Of a stretch of DNA of 64,000 bases, positions 8,635-18,006 are shown piece by piece. Position 1 is the first letter of the stretch; each line of letters begins with the position of its first letter. The translations under genes and the position numbers were made by a program. This DNA is from Merdimmobilis hominis (GTDB lineage: Bacteria > Bacillota > Clostridia > Oscillospirales > Ruminococcaceae): NCBI RefSeq assembly GCF_021109255.1, contig NZ_JAJODG010000002.1. The stretch is one strand, 5' to 3'. The notes below the pieces were generated by a model, which worked only from the letters and a program-made list of their open reading frames with translations, was not told the DNA's origin and did not search any database.

Positions 8635-9509
8635 GGTTTGATCTCCTTCTCTTGTGTATTCTCAGCCGACCCGCTGTCGGGCTCGGTTTCTGCAATAGGT
8701 TCAGGGGCCTCCTCCTGTTCTGGAGGCTGGGGAGCCTGCGCTGTCCCCGGCTCCTCTTGAGAGGCGGATCCCTCAGCAGGGCTTTCTTCCGGGGGATCCA
8801 CAACCGTGCGGTCAATCAGTGAAACGTTGGGCTGATCGCTCACCACCCGGCCGTCGATCAAGGTGATGATTCGGTCGGCATATTGGGAAAGCTCCTGGTC
8901 GTGGGTGACCAAGATGAATGTCTGGTTGTTCTCCCGGGCCAGGCGGACCATCATCTCCATCACTTCGATGGTGGTTTTGGAGTCCAGGTTGCCGGTGGGC
9001 TCGTCGGCAAAGACGATGGCCGGCTTGGAGACAAACGCCCGGGCGATTCCGACCCGCTGCTGCTGGCCGCCGGACATCTGGTTGGGCCGGTGTTTGCACC
9101 GTTCCCCCAACCCCACTCGGTGGAGCATTTGAAGGGCCAATTTTTCCCGGGTGCGTTTGTCCACGCCGCGGAACATCAGCGGCATGCTGACATTTTCCAG
9201 CGCGGTCTGGGAATTGAGCAGGTTGTAGGACTGAAAGACAAATCCCACATTTTTTTGGCGGAACCGGGCAAGCTGGTCCTCACTCATCCGGGAGATGTTC
9301 TTTTTGCCGATGTACACCCCGCCCCGGGTGGGCTTTTCCAGCCCGGCCAACTGGTTGAGCAGGGTGGATTTGCCGGAACCCGAGGTGCCCAGGATGCAGA
9401 GGACCTCCCCTTTGTGGATCTCCAGATTGATGCAGTCCAAAGCGACCACCTTTTCAGACCCCAATTTATAAACCTTTCGCAGGTCCTTGACACGGATTAT
9501 GGTTTCCAA
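8631..9509 (-). CDS. ABC transporter ATP-binding protein, MacB/LolD type
   Basis: A 292-residue ATPase, first gene of a three-gene minus-strand operon. Walker A is GTSGSGKS, the signature is MSGGQQQR, Walker B is IVFADEPTGNLD, and the switch His is in LVTHDQE. All are intact and of the MacB/LolD subgroup. After about residue 230 there is a 60-residue Pro/Glu/Ala-rich tail (PEESPAEG, QPPEQEEAPEP) not found in ordinary LolD proteins and of unknown use. It is the only ATPase gene near the two MacB-like permeases at 5520 and 11211. Confidence 0.92.
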   Translation of the reverse strand: METIIRVKDLRKVYKLGSEKVVALDCINLEIHKGEVLCILGTSGSGKSTLLNQLAGLEKPTRGGVYIGKKNISRMSEDQLARFRQKNVGFVFQSYNLLNSQTALENVSMPLMFRGVDKRTREKLALQMLHRVGLGERCKHRPNQMSGGQQQRVGIARAFVSKPAIVFADEPTGNLDSKTTIEVMEMMVRLARENNQTFILVTHDQELSQYADRIITLIDGRVVSDQPNVSLIDRTVVDPPEESPAEGSASQEEPGTAQAPQPPEQEEAPEPIAETEPDSGSAENTQEKEIKP

Positions 9510-9882
9510 GACGATCCCTCACCTCACAATACAAAACGATCTTCTCTTACTATAGTTCACCGGGCCTTCACAATTACTGCATCTATTTGCAATATTTTCT
9601 AGTTTTCCTGGGCGAATCAGCCTGCCGTTAAGGGATGCGGCCGCTGTGGGGATACCTTACCCCACAGGTGGGAAATCTGTTGTTTCCACACGTCCTCCCT
9701 CAGCGGGAAAAAGGACCCCAGGAAAAAATTGTTATCGGTTCCACTATAGCATACTTGGCCCCCCAATTCAATTCCAAGGCCAGGGGAAACAGAAATTCTG
9801 TCAAAAGAAAAAAGACAGTTTATAAAGTTCCTGACGATTTTCTTACGATGTGATGACATTGGGCAAATTCACAGAATATTGT
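9510..9882. other. Divergent intergenic region with two small hairpins
   Basis: No gene is visible. CTGTGGGG (9644) pairs with CCCCACAG (9660), and directly after it GTGGGAAA pairs with TTTCCAC around TCTGTTG. On the minus strand a TATAGT box lies about 45 bases before the ATPase gene, without a convincing -35. The hairpins may be protein sites or RNA structures. Confidence 0.4.
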
Positions 9883-9911
9883 TTGACTTCGACTAGTGGG
9901 GGGCATATACT
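9883..9911 (+). promoter_or_regulatory. Promoter of the adaptor-permease operon
   Basis: TTGACT, 17 bases, TATACT: a near-consensus vegetative promoter about 50 bases before the adaptor start. Confidence 0.8.
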
Positions 9912-9964
9912 ATTGACATTGTGACGAGGACTATCGAGAACGATAAAAGAAAGCGGTGTATAGA

Positions 9965-11185
9965 GTGTCCAAATTAACCAAGGGTAAAAAGAAACTGATT
10001 GTCTTTGCAGCGGTGGCCATCTTGGCGGCAGCCGGAGTTGGCAGCTGCATGCTCAACTCCATGAACCAGACACCCATGCTCATGGCCTCAGGGGTTTCTA
10101 TGCAGGAGATTCAAAGCTTCCTCTCTACCAGCGGAACCATCAAACAGGGCAACCTGGAAGAGCATATTATGGCGGCCACCACCGAGGTGGGCAACGTCTA
10201 TTTTGAGGTGGGTGACGAGGTGAAAAAAGGCGACTTGATCGTCAGCTTTGACAACGCCGAGGCCATGCGGGAGTACAAATCCGCAGCTATCGCCTACGAA
10301 AAGACCCGTTTGGGACTGGATGAAACCGAGCGGAAGTACTTTGAGACCATGGAGGACATCGCGGAAATCGAAGACAACATGGAATTCCACAAAAAGAAGA
10401 TGGAAGAATATGAGGACAGCACCGACCCCGACGAACGCGCCCTGTTTGAACGGTATCAGGCCAAATACGAAAATGCCAAATCCCGCAAAGAGGGCTTGGA
10501 GGACACCATCCCCAGCGAGGAGCAGCTGAAAATCGACCAGCTCTCCTTTGAAGAAGCGAAGATGAAGTTCGAAGAGGCCCAGGAGAAGGTGAACTCCCTT
10601 CCCGGCAATATTATCGCCGGCCAAGACGGCACCATCGAAGAGCTGAACGCCAAAAAGCTCAACACCATCTCCAAAGGCACGGTGGCGGTTGCGATCAAGA
10701 CCTCCGAAACCCAGACGGTGGAGATGAGCGTGGGCAAATACGACATCGTCAAGGTGGCCCTGGGCCAATCCGCTGAAATTACCTTGGGCAACAAAACCTA
10801 CCAGGGCACCGTCACGGAGATCGGCACCGCCGCGGATGAAAAATCCAACGTCAAGGTGAAAATTCAGGTGGATAACCCGGATGAAAGCTTTATCCCCGGC
10901 ATGGAAGTGGACGTGGATGTACTGACCTATTCCACCCCCTCTGCATTGGCACTGCCGGTGGAAGCGGTCAAGACCGACCGGGGCGGGGATTACTGCTACA
11001 CGGCGGAGCTGACCGACCCGGAGAAACAGATTTACCAGCCGGTGAAGACCTATATCACCCTGGGCAATTCCTCCGACCAATACATAGAAGTTACCAGCGG
11101 GCTGACCGAGGGCCAGCTTGTCATCGACAATCCGCCCACCAACATCGACAGCATCCTGGCTTGCATCATCAGCCAGCCGGCTTAA
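9965..11185 (+). CDS. HlyD/MacA-type membrane fusion (adaptor) protein
   Basis: About 406 residues. The GTG at 9965 has AAGCGG eight bases upstream; a GTG three codons earlier lacks room for a binding site. A membrane segment lies at about residues 12-30 (IVFAAVAILAAAGVGSCM). The hallmark adaptor layout follows: a lipoyl-like half (ATTEVGNVYFEVGDEVKKGD), a long coiled coil (about 90-210, rich in E and K), the second lipoyl half, and a beta-barrel with TYQGTVTEIGT. It links a MacB-like permease to outer partners, as in Gram-positive YknXYZ-like systems. It is followed by a permease gene 25 bases on. Confidence 0.88.
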   Translation: MSKLTKGKKKLIVFAAVAILAAAGVGSCMLNSMNQTPMLMASGVSMQEIQSFLSTSGTIKQGNLEEHIMAATTEVGNVYFEVGDEVKKGDLIVSFDNAEAMREYKSAAIAYEKTRLGLDETERKYFETMEDIAEIEDNMEFHKKKMEEYEDSTDPDERALFERYQAKYENAKSRKEGLEDTIPSEEQLKIDQLSFEEAKMKFEEAQEKVNSLPGNIIAGQDGTIEELNAKKLNTISKGTVAVAIKTSETQTVEMSVGKYDIVKVALGQSAEITLGNKTYQGTVTEIGTAADEKSNVKVKIQVDNPDESFIPGMEVDVDVLTYSTPSALALPVEAVKTDRGGDYCYTAELTDPEKQIYQPVKTYITLGNSSDQYIEVTSGLTEGQLVIDNPPTNIDSILACIISQPA

Positions 11186-11210
11186 CCACCGGCGGGAGGC
11201 GGGAAAAACA

Positions 11211-12413
11211 ATGATCAAAGAAAACCTGAAAATGGCGCTGGAAAGCATCAAGTCCAACAAGATGCGCTCCTTCCTCACCATGCTGGGCATCATCATCGGT
11301 ATTGCGTCGGTGATCACCATCGTCTCGGCGGGCAGCGGCGCCAAACAGTACATGATGCAGCAGTTCGAGTCTCAAACCACCACCGTGTACATCAATGTGG
11401 ACAGCAGCGAGGCTCTGGACAGCGAGTACATCACCATGGAGGATATTTCCGCCCTGAGCAGCATGGGGGACTATGTGCGGGGTGTCACCCCCTATGTGGG
11501 GACCACCGGCGACGCCATCTTCCGCGACAAGCGCCACGGGGTGTGGATTAACGGCGGCACCCAACATATCGCCTTGGTGGACGGGGTGAGCGAGCTTTAC
11601 TCCGGGCGGTTCTTCAGCGAAAGCGACTACCTGGGCGGCAAAAATGTGGCAGTCATCGACGACATCTTAGCCCAGGATTTCTTTGGAACCACCGACTGTG
11701 TGGGCATGGATATCGAGCTGCGGGTCAAGGACAAGCGGACTACCGTCCGGGTTGTGGGCGTCTGCAAAAACATGTATGGAGATTTCGCCACCCAGGACTT
11801 GCAAGGCAATGTCTACGTGCCCATGGGGGTAGTACAAGAACTGGACGAAGAGAGCAGCGGCAAGCTGCGGGGGGTATACCTGTACTCCTTTGATAAGAAG
11901 GATGTGGAGACCATGGGCAACGCTGCCGTCCGCCTTCTGGAGAACCGGCACGGCAACCGGGGCCGGAACATCTACTATGCCAACAACGCCAAGGCCCAGC
12001 TGGAGTCCATCAACAGCAGCATGGATATGATCCAGAGCTTTATCGCCGCAGTGGCGGCCATCTCCCTCTTGGTGGGGGGCATCGGCGTTATGAACATCAT
12101 GCTGGTGGCAGTCACCGAGCGCACCCGGGAAATCGGCATCCGAAAGTCCTTGGGGGCGAAAACGGGGGCAATCCTTTTCCAGTTCCTCACCGAATCGGCC
12201 ATTTTGACGGTGATCGGCGGCCTTATCGGGTTGGGGCTGGGGTGTGTGGGTTCCTACGCCATCTGCTCGCTGGCAGGCATCACCCCGGTGTTCACCCTCT
12301 CCGCCGTGCTGGGAACGGTGGTGTTTTCCGGGGTGGTAGGCCTCTTCTTCGGCATCTACCCGGCGCGCAAAGCGGCCCGGCTCAACCCCATTGAGGCGCT
12401 GCGCCACGAATAA
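11211..12413 (+). CDS. ABC transporter permease, MacB/YknZ type
   Basis: A 400-residue permease starting at ATG after GGGAGGCGGG. It opens with NLKMALESIKSNKMRSFLTM and GIIIGIASVITIVS, the standard MacB N-terminal segment, then a MacB-PCD outer domain, and ends with three membrane segments that include ERTREIGIRKSLGAKTG and a final NPIEALRHE. Together with the adaptor it resembles YknX/YknZ, but no YknY ATPase gene follows; a terminator does. The ATPase at 8631-9509 on the other strand is the likely partner. Confidence 0.92.
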   Translation: MIKENLKMALESIKSNKMRSFLTMLGIIIGIASVITIVSAGSGAKQYMMQQFESQTTTVYINVDSSEALDSEYITMEDISALSSMGDYVRGVTPYVGTTGDAIFRDKRHGVWINGGTQHIALVDGVSELYSGRFFSESDYLGGKNVAVIDDILAQDFFGTTDCVGMDIELRVKDKRTTVRVVGVCKNMYGDFATQDLQGNVYVPMGVVQELDEESSGKLRGVYLYSFDKKDVETMGNAAVRLLENRHGNRGRNIYYANNAKAQLESINSSMDMIQSFIAAVAAISLLVGGIGVMNIMLVAVTERTREIGIRKSLGAKTGAILFQFLTESAILTVIGGLIGLGLGCVGSYAICSLAGITPVFTLSAVLGTVVFSGVVGLFFGIYPARKAARLNPIEALRHE

Positions 12414-12421
12414 CCAAGCAG

Positions 12422-12454
12422 AAAAACTCCCCATTATGGGGAGTTTTTCTTTTA
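12422..12454 (+). terminator. Terminator after the adaptor-permease operon
   Basis: AAAAACTCCCC pairs perfectly with GGGGAGTTTTT around ATTAT, followed by CTTTT. Confidence 0.92.
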
Positions 12455-12461
12455 CCCTAGC

Positions 12462-12491
12462 TTGCCGAAGCTATGGAAGGTGTGGTATGCT
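12462..12491 (+). promoter_or_regulatory. Promoter of the radical SAM gene
   Basis: TTGCCG, 18 bases, TATGCT. The start codon is 46 bases further on. Confidence 0.55.
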
Positions 12492-12536
12492 GACAAAACA
12501 GGGGATGTTTCCCCTCAAGAAAGGAGGGGGATTCCC

Positions 12537-13406
12537 ATGAAACGGTTGAAACGGGTTTATGTGGAGATCACCAATGTCTGTAACCTCCATTGCAGCTTCT
12601 GTTCCCCCATGAGGCGGGAGCCCCGGTTCCTCAGCCGGGGGGAGTTTGCGTCCATCCTGGAACAGGTGGCCCCCTATACCGGTTACCTCTACTTCCATGT
12701 CAAAGGGGAGCCGCTGCTCCATCCCCAACTGGGGGAGTTTTTGGATCTGAGCGGCCAGGCTGGTTTCCAGGTCAACCTGACCACCAACGGCACCCTGCTG
12801 CGCCAGAAACTCCCCCAGTTGCTGGATAGGCCCGCCTTGCGGCAGGTGAACCTCTCGCTCCACAGCTTTGAAGGGGACCAGCCCCAGCGCCTTCAGGAGT
12901 ATTTGGACAGTGTGCTGGAAGGGGTGAATGCCCTGCGCCAGGAGACCGGCGCCTACCTGGTGCTGCGGCTGTGGAACCTTTTGGCCGGCGACGCCATGCC
13001 AAAAAATAACCGGGTGATCCTGGAAAGGCTGTCCCGGGAGTTTGCCATCGACCTGTTTGAGGAGATCACCCACAGGGAGAAGGTGCGCAGCATCACCCTG
13101 GCGCCCCGGGTCTTTTTGAGCCAGGAGGAGGAATTCGACTGGCCCAGCCTGCAAAATCCCTTTGTCAGCGAAACCGGTTTCTGCTATGGCCTCGGCACTA
13201 TGGCCGCCGTCTTGGTGGATGGCACCGTCGTGCCCTGCTGTCTGGACGGGGATGGGGAAATCGCCCTGGGGAACTTGTTCCAACAGCCCTTTGGGGAAAT
13301 CCTAGAGGGACCCCGGGCCCAGGCCATCCATCAGGGCTTTACCAGGCGAAGAGCTGTGGAGGAGCTCTGCCGCCACTGCACCTACCGCACCCGCTTTGAC
13401 CGGTAG
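12537..13406 (+). CDS. Radical SAM/SPASM domain protein
   Basis: A 289-residue enzyme; ATG chosen because AAGGAGGGGG lies just upstream. The Fe-S binding motif is CNLHCSFC (C-x3-C-x2-C) near residue 15, in the context VYVEITNVCNLHC. GEPLLHP and TTNGTLL are the usual radical SAM strand motifs. The C-terminus has VDGTVVPCCLDGDG and ELCRHC, a reduced SPASM-type cluster. The substrate cannot be read from sequence and no peptide precursor gene is seen beside it. A monocistronic unit with its own promoter; tRNA or peptide modification are both possible. Confidence 0.85.
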   Translation: MKRLKRVYVEITNVCNLHCSFCSPMRREPRFLSRGEFASILEQVAPYTGYLYFHVKGEPLLHPQLGEFLDLSGQAGFQVNLTTNGTLLRQKLPQLLDRPALRQVNLSLHSFEGDQPQRLQEYLDSVLEGVNALRQETGAYLVLRLWNLLAGDAMPKNNRVILERLSREFAIDLFEEITHREKVRSITLAPRVFLSQEEEFDWPSLQNPFVSETGFCYGLGTMAAVLVDGTVVPCCLDGDGEIALGNLFQQPFGEILEGPRAQAIHQGFTRRRAVEELCRHCTYRTRFDR

Positions 13407-13415
13407 CCGCCTCAA

Positions 13416-13444
13416 TTGCAATTGGCCCCTCAACGGATTATACT
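13416..13444 (+). promoter_or_regulatory. Promoter of the 2-hydroxyacid dehydrogenase gene
   Basis: TTGCAA, 17 bases, TATACT, about 70 bases before the start codon. Confidence 0.7.
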
Positions 13445-13512
13445 GAGGGAAGAGCTATAGAAGGGCCGCCCTATCGGCCGCCAACTTGAAATAAAAAAAG
13501 GAGGACCCCAGT

Positions 13513-14433
13513 ATGAAACTTTTGCTCAACTACCCCTTTGGCTGCAAAGACCAGCTGCCCCAGGTGGACTTCCTCACCATTGAAGAGGCGTTCCAAAACC
13601 CTGCCGGTGTGGAGGCGGTCATCGCCCCCGGCGGCTTCCTGCGGGCTGAGAATCTGGACCGGCTCCCCGATCTGAAGTGGGTGCAGATCAACAGCTCCGG
13701 CTACGACATGCTGGACCTTAACTACTTCCGCCGCCGGGGTCTCACCCTGACCAACGGCAAATCCATCTTCTGTGTCACCGTGGCCGAGGACGTGGTCACC
13801 AAAATGCTGATGCTGGCCCGCCAGAGCCGGACTTATTTTAAATTCCAGGAGGAGCGGGTCTGGGCCAGCCGCAGTTACTACAACTCCTCCCGAAGCCTCT
13901 ATGGAAAGACAGTGGCTCTTATCGGAGTGGGGGCCATTGGCTCCGAGATCGCCAAGCGGGTCGAGGGCTTTGGGATGAAGGTCATCGGATACTCCCGCAG
14001 CGGCCGCCCGGCCCAGGGGGTGGAGAAGGTCTACACCGGGGAGGAAGGCATGAAGGAAGCCATTTCCCAGGCGGATTTCGCCGTGTTCCTGACCCCGTAT
14101 TCCCCAGAGACCCATCACCTCATCAACAAAACCACCCTGGGCTGGATGAAGCCCTCCGCCTATGTGATCAATGTCTCCCGGGGGCCGGTCTGCGACCAGG
14201 AAGCCCTGGCCAGCTGCTTGAAAGAAGGGGTCATCGCCGGAGCGGCCATCGATGTCACCGACCCGGAGCCCCTGCCTTCTGACAGCTTTTTGTGGGACAT
14301 CCCCAACCTGATCCTCACCCCCCACCAGGCCAGCGCCGGCGATATCATCGACCAGCGGGCGGACGAGCTGTTCCTCCACAACATAAAGGCGTACCTGGAG
14401 GGAGAGGAACTCTGGAACCTGGTGCGCTTCTAA
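13513..14433 (+). CDS. D-2-hydroxyacid dehydrogenase, NAD-binding
   Basis: A 306-residue oxidoreductase of the D-isomer-specific family, interconverting a 2-oxoacid and a D-2-hydroxyacid with NAD(P)H. The nucleotide-binding loop is VALIGVGAIGSE. Catalytic features are in order: VINVSRGPV (Arg), DVTDPEPLP (Glu) and LTPHQAS (His). The N-terminal substrate domain is short (PDLKWVQINSSGYDMLD). The regulator gene at 14470 follows 36 bases later with its own AGGAGG and probably shares the transcript. The exact substrate is unknown; 3-phosphoglycerate, glyoxylate or branched acids cannot be told apart here. Confidence 0.88.
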   Translation: MKLLLNYPFGCKDQLPQVDFLTIEEAFQNPAGVEAVIAPGGFLRAENLDRLPDLKWVQINSSGYDMLDLNYFRRRGLTLTNGKSIFCVTVAEDVVTKMLMLARQSRTYFKFQEERVWASRSYYNSSRSLYGKTVALIGVGAIGSEIAKRVEGFGMKVIGYSRSGRPAQGVEKVYTGEEGMKEAISQADFAVFLTPYSPETHHLINKTTLGWMKPSAYVINVSRGPVCDQEALASCLKEGVIAGAAIDVTDPEPLPSDSFLWDIPNLILTPHQASAGDIIDQRADELFLHNIKAYLEGEELWNLVRF

Positions 14434-14469
14434 CTATCGGACCCAATCGTTGCGGAAAGGAGGAGCCTT

Positions 14470-15780
14470 ATGCGAATCGCCATCATCGCCGCCCAGAATT
14501 CCCTCTCCCGCATCCGGGAGATCGACCCGGTCATCTCCCACCTCTGTGAGCCCCAATACCTGCCCTATGCCGATTTAGAGGAGATGCTTTCCCTTTGCCG
14601 GGTGGCCCAGGCGGATGGCATCCTCTTTTCCGGTCTTTTGCCTTACAACACCGCCCAGGACGCCTTGGGCCCTTTTCCCCAGCCCACCGCTTACCTGGAT
14701 GTGAGCCAGCGGGATTTTTACAAGGCGCTGACCCGCATTGCGATCAACAACCGGGGGATGGATTTTTCCCGGGTTCTCATCGACGCCACCAACAAGTCTT
14801 TTGACCTGGGGGGGATCTTCCCTCCGGGGAAGGGGCCTCTCTACGGCCCGGAGAGCGATGTCCGGGGCAGTGACATCTACCAGGACTACCTCTCGGCCTA
14901 CCGCAACGCCTGGCAGAGCGGAAGAATCGACCTGGTGGTCACCCGTCTGACCAGCCTCAGCAGTGCCTTGGAGCGGGAACACATCCGCCATGAGATCCTT
15001 TTCCCCTCCAAAACCTCGATGATCGACACTTTCCGCCGGCTGGTGAGGGAGGTGGAAGCCCAGCAGATGGCCGACTCCCTATCCGCCTTCATCCTGGTTT
15101 CCCCATCGGAACCCGGCGGTATGAAAGGGGTGCTCCTGTATAAGGCCCTGATGGACTTTGGCCGGGAACAAGGGGCTTCCTTTGTCATCCGCCAGAGCCA
15201 GGAGCGGTTTGACGTAGTCACCTCCAGTGGGGTGGCCCGCCGCCTCACCCGGGGATACACCTTCTGCCCGCTGGAAGAATACCTGCGGGAACAGCTGGAT
15301 TTCCCGGTGAACATCGGGTGGGGGATTGGCGCAGATGTGCTCAGCGCCCGCCGGAACGCCGCCCGGGCCCTGGGGGAATCCCAGCACAGCGGGGGACGGG
15401 GTTCCTTCCTGGTTACCCAGGAGAACCAGGTCATCGGCCCCTTGGGGGAGGAGAATGCCATCGCCTATACCGGCTCCCCCAACCACAAGGCGGAGGTGCT
15501 CAGCCGCCTGCTCTCTATGTCGCCGCTGGCGGTGCAGAAAATCCTTTCTGTGCTGGAAAAGCTGGGGAGGGATCAGCTCACCAGCCAGGAGCTGGCGGAA
15601 TACCTGGGCATCACCCAGCGCAGCGCCAGCCGCTTATTGGGGCAGATCACCCAGAGAGGAGGCGCCCAGGAGGTGCTCTCTGACGGCCCTTCCAGGCGGG
15701 GACGGCCTCAGAAACGGTACCAGATCACCTTTGACGCCCTGTTGGCAGGGGCGGAGGAGGGCGCTGGGCACCGGGAATGA
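14470..15780 (+). CDS. HTH regulator with GGDEF-like sensory region
   Basis: A 436-residue protein starting at ATG behind AAAGGAGGAG. The C-terminus (about 350-420: DQLTSQELAEYLGITQRSASRLLGQI) is a clear helix-turn-helix, with GRPQKRYQIT after it as a winged-helix hairpin. The middle (about 210-310) contains ILVSPSEPGG and VNIGWGIGADVLSARRNAARAL, which looks like the degenerate GGDEF-like fold of CdaR/PucR regulators. The N-terminus (1-200) is not one I can name. It sits after the hydroxyacid dehydrogenase gene and opposite a GltS-type symporter, so either could be its target. Confidence 0.65.
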   Translation: MRIAIIAAQNSLSRIREIDPVISHLCEPQYLPYADLEEMLSLCRVAQADGILFSGLLPYNTAQDALGPFPQPTAYLDVSQRDFYKALTRIAINNRGMDFSRVLIDATNKSFDLGGIFPPGKGPLYGPESDVRGSDIYQDYLSAYRNAWQSGRIDLVVTRLTSLSSALEREHIRHEILFPSKTSMIDTFRRLVREVEAQQMADSLSAFILVSPSEPGGMKGVLLYKALMDFGREQGASFVIRQSQERFDVVTSSGVARRLTRGYTFCPLEEYLREQLDFPVNIGWGIGADVLSARRNAARALGESQHSGGRGSFLVTQENQVIGPLGEENAIAYTGSPNHKAEVLSRLLSMSPLAVQKILSVLEKLGRDQLTSQELAEYLGITQRSASRLLGQITQRGGAQEVLSDGPSRRGRPQKRYQITFDALLAGAEEGAGHRE

Positions 15781-15839
15781 TCTTCCTCCAGTGGGGAGAA
15801 GCCTGTTTCCGGCGTGGTGCGGGCACCTTATAGAGACGC

Positions 15840-15871
15840 AAAAGAAGGCATCCAAACGGATGCCTTCTTTT
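15840..15871. terminator. Bidirectional terminator between regulator and symporter
   Basis: AAAGAAGGCATCC pairs perfectly with GGATGCCTTCTTT around AAAC. A/T runs on both sides let it serve the convergent genes at 14470 and 15906. Confidence 0.88.
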
Positions 15872-15905
15872 GTCGTTTTGGGTAAGGGGAGATGAAATAT
15901 CAGTG

Positions 15906-17372
15906 CTAGTTCCCAGAGGAGCCAGAAGAGGGGGTATCGCCTGCCAAAGCGGGCTCCGCCTTGCGGGAGAACATTTTGGAAAGACCGCCTGCCGCAGAAG
16001 TAATGACCATATAGATCAAAAAGAGGATTGCAGCCAGGGTGAAGTTGCTCATGGTGGAGCCGGTGGCCAAGACGCCTAAGGTGATGGGCTGGGTGATCAG
16101 CCCGGAGAGGGAGATCAGCGAGAAGCCCATGGAGAAATCGGCCAATGCAGGGGTGTCGTAATCGGGGTCGCAGATTTTCAGGAGCATCATGCCGGTGATC
16201 ATAACGCCGGTGGCGGTGCCCCAGCAGATGATGGCCCGCTCAAAGGAGTAGTCGCCCTTGAAAAAGACGTCGTGCATTTTGAATACAAAGACATAGGTGG
16301 CTACCATGCCGACGGCCATCATGACGATCAGGGGGACGGCGTAGGCGAGAACCGCTTTTACCGGCAGGCTGGCGATGGCTGCGACGATGGCGAAGTCGCT
16401 CATGGCGCCGGTGATTTTGGCCTTGACTTTGGTGTCGATCATCCAGTTGAGCTTCAATTTGATGAGCAGGGCGTTGATGCCGAACATGATGACCATGGCG
16501 TAGATCCACACGGGAAGGCTGGCAAATGCGGCGATGCCGGTGCGTTTAAGCAGATTGAGGGCCGCATAAGCGAGGCCGCAGCCGCCCAGCATCAGGGCCA
16601 GGTGGAAGGTGGTCGTCTCAATGGAGGAGTTCATAAAGGTCTCCCGGCCCATGGAACCCTGCTTGGAGATGTCGGTAGTATACCCTTTCGCCATGGAGGC
16701 GGGGATGTCGCCTGGCTTTTTCAGGATGGAAGTTTTGCCTTGTTTGGCCGCCATGTTAATGGCGATAATGCCGATGATCATGCCGCCGATGATGCCGACG
16801 GTGGCAGTGGTGACGGCGATGCCCTGTGCGGTAGCCCAGTACTCGATGCCCAGGCCCTCCAAAATTTTGCCTACGGCACCGGCAGTTCCATGGCCGCCGG
16901 TGTAGCCTGCGGAGAGCTCATACCCAAAGGTGCGGTACAGCTGATATTTGCCGCCGCCAAAGTAGGTGAAGAAAAGGTTGGTGCCGTAGCCGATCATGTT
17001 TTGCAGGGCGCCAATGGCGGCGAACAAACCGAAGGCTTTGAGCACATTGGGAGCGGTCTTGCCGCCCATGCCAGTGGTCTTGCCGCTGCTGTTCATGAAC
17101 ATGCCCAGAGGTACCGAGGCGAAAACCGGAACAATCAGGATGCCGGGGAGCAGGGACCAGGTGTTGATCCAATCCTGGGAGACGCGGATGATGGCGTGAT
17201 CCCCCATGACAATGGGGCCAAACAGCAGGCCGATGAATCCGCCGATGACCGATGCTGGCAGGAAAAGTTGCTGGAACAGTTTTACCTTAGCTCTCAAGAA
17301 GGTGCCCAGCAGCAGAAGGCCGCTGAGAACGGCTAGGCAGCAGAGAAGATCGGTTAGCAGAGCGGATGTCAT
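15906..17372 (-). CDS. gltS: Sodium/glutamate symporter family protein (GltS type)
   Basis: A 488-residue membrane protein with about 11-12 segments. The start is the ATG at 17372 after GGAGGAACACAC; the longer reading frame starts in an unlikely leader. The family's two inverted GltS halves are visible: LPASVIGGFIGLLFGPIV and YELSAGYTGGHGTAGAVG near residue 175, the latter being the conserved GGHGT substrate/sodium motif. The second half contains ERAIICWGTATGVMITGMMLL. GltS normally imports glutamate with Na+; the real substrate here is inferred. It stands alone in front of a long AT-rich upstream region. Confidence 0.85.
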   Translation of the reverse strand: MTSALLTDLLCCLAVLSGLLLLGTFLRAKVKLFQQLFLPASVIGGFIGLLFGPIVMGDHAIIRVSQDWINTWSLLPGILIVPVFASVPLGMFMNSSGKTTGMGGKTAPNVLKAFGLFAAIGALQNMIGYGTNLFFTYFGGGKYQLYRTFGYELSAGYTGGHGTAGAVGKILEGLGIEYWATAQGIAVTTATVGIIGGMIIGIIAINMAAKQGKTSILKKPGDIPASMAKGYTTDISKQGSMGRETFMNSSIETTTFHLALMLGGCGLAYAALNLLKRTGIAAFASLPVWIYAMVIMFGINALLIKLKLNWMIDTKVKAKITGAMSDFAIVAAIASLPVKAVLAYAVPLIVMMAVGMVATYVFVFKMHDVFFKGDYSFERAIICWGTATGVMITGMMLLKICDPDYDTPALADFSMGFSLISLSGLITQPITLGVLATGSTMSNFTLAAILFLIYMVITSAAGGLSKMFSRKAEPALAGDTPSSGSSGN

Positions 17373-18006
17373 AGTGTGTTCCTCCTTGTGGAAGCAGCCA
17401 GTGAATGATGGGTTGCTGCAATGTTTTGCATAATTATTTTTTATTGGCTGCATTTAAGATGGCCTTATCTTACATCCCAAAGTCTTAATTGTCAAAGGTT
17501 TTTTCAAAATCTCGCCACAAATTGTTAAAATGCTTGTATTTACAAATATACAGAGGTTTATTATGTGTAATTTATATAAAATATAAAGAATAAATACTGA
17601 TAAAGAGGAGGAAATTGGGACAAAATACGATCAATTTCTAGTGGAAAAAAATCAAAAAATGGCGTATAAATGTCCGAAAATAGAGATAAAATAGGCGATT
17701 TAGTATCCTATTTCAGACATAAATATATTTATTTATGAGATATTAAATGGATTTAACTTGCAAATTAAGCTTGGATTTCCGAATGTAACTCTAGATGAGG
17801 CGAAAATGCCTTAAGCAAACGGAATTTGGGTTTTGATAGTTTCAGACATTTTATTAATAAAAGACATTTACTTTGATCGCTTTTGGGAGAAGCCCGCTGC
17901 TAGCATAATCCCCAAAGCATGTACCGGAACCTTCGGCCAGCCCTCTTTGACGCTGATTTCCTCTTTTTCCTTTGCCTCGCAGGCTGCTTTTCACCTGTCA
18001 GTAAAT
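17373..18006. other. AT-rich gene-free region upstream of gltS
   Basis: About 500 bases of much lower GC than the surroundings, with no convincing gene. CATAAATA (17718) and TATTTATG (17730) form an 8-base inverted repeat with a 4-base spacer. A looser repeat, TGTCCGAAAATAG against CTATTTCAGACA, surrounds 17671-17719. These could be operators for the gltS gene. An open frame from 17833 on the plus strand is not supported by codon pattern or homology. Confidence 0.4.
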
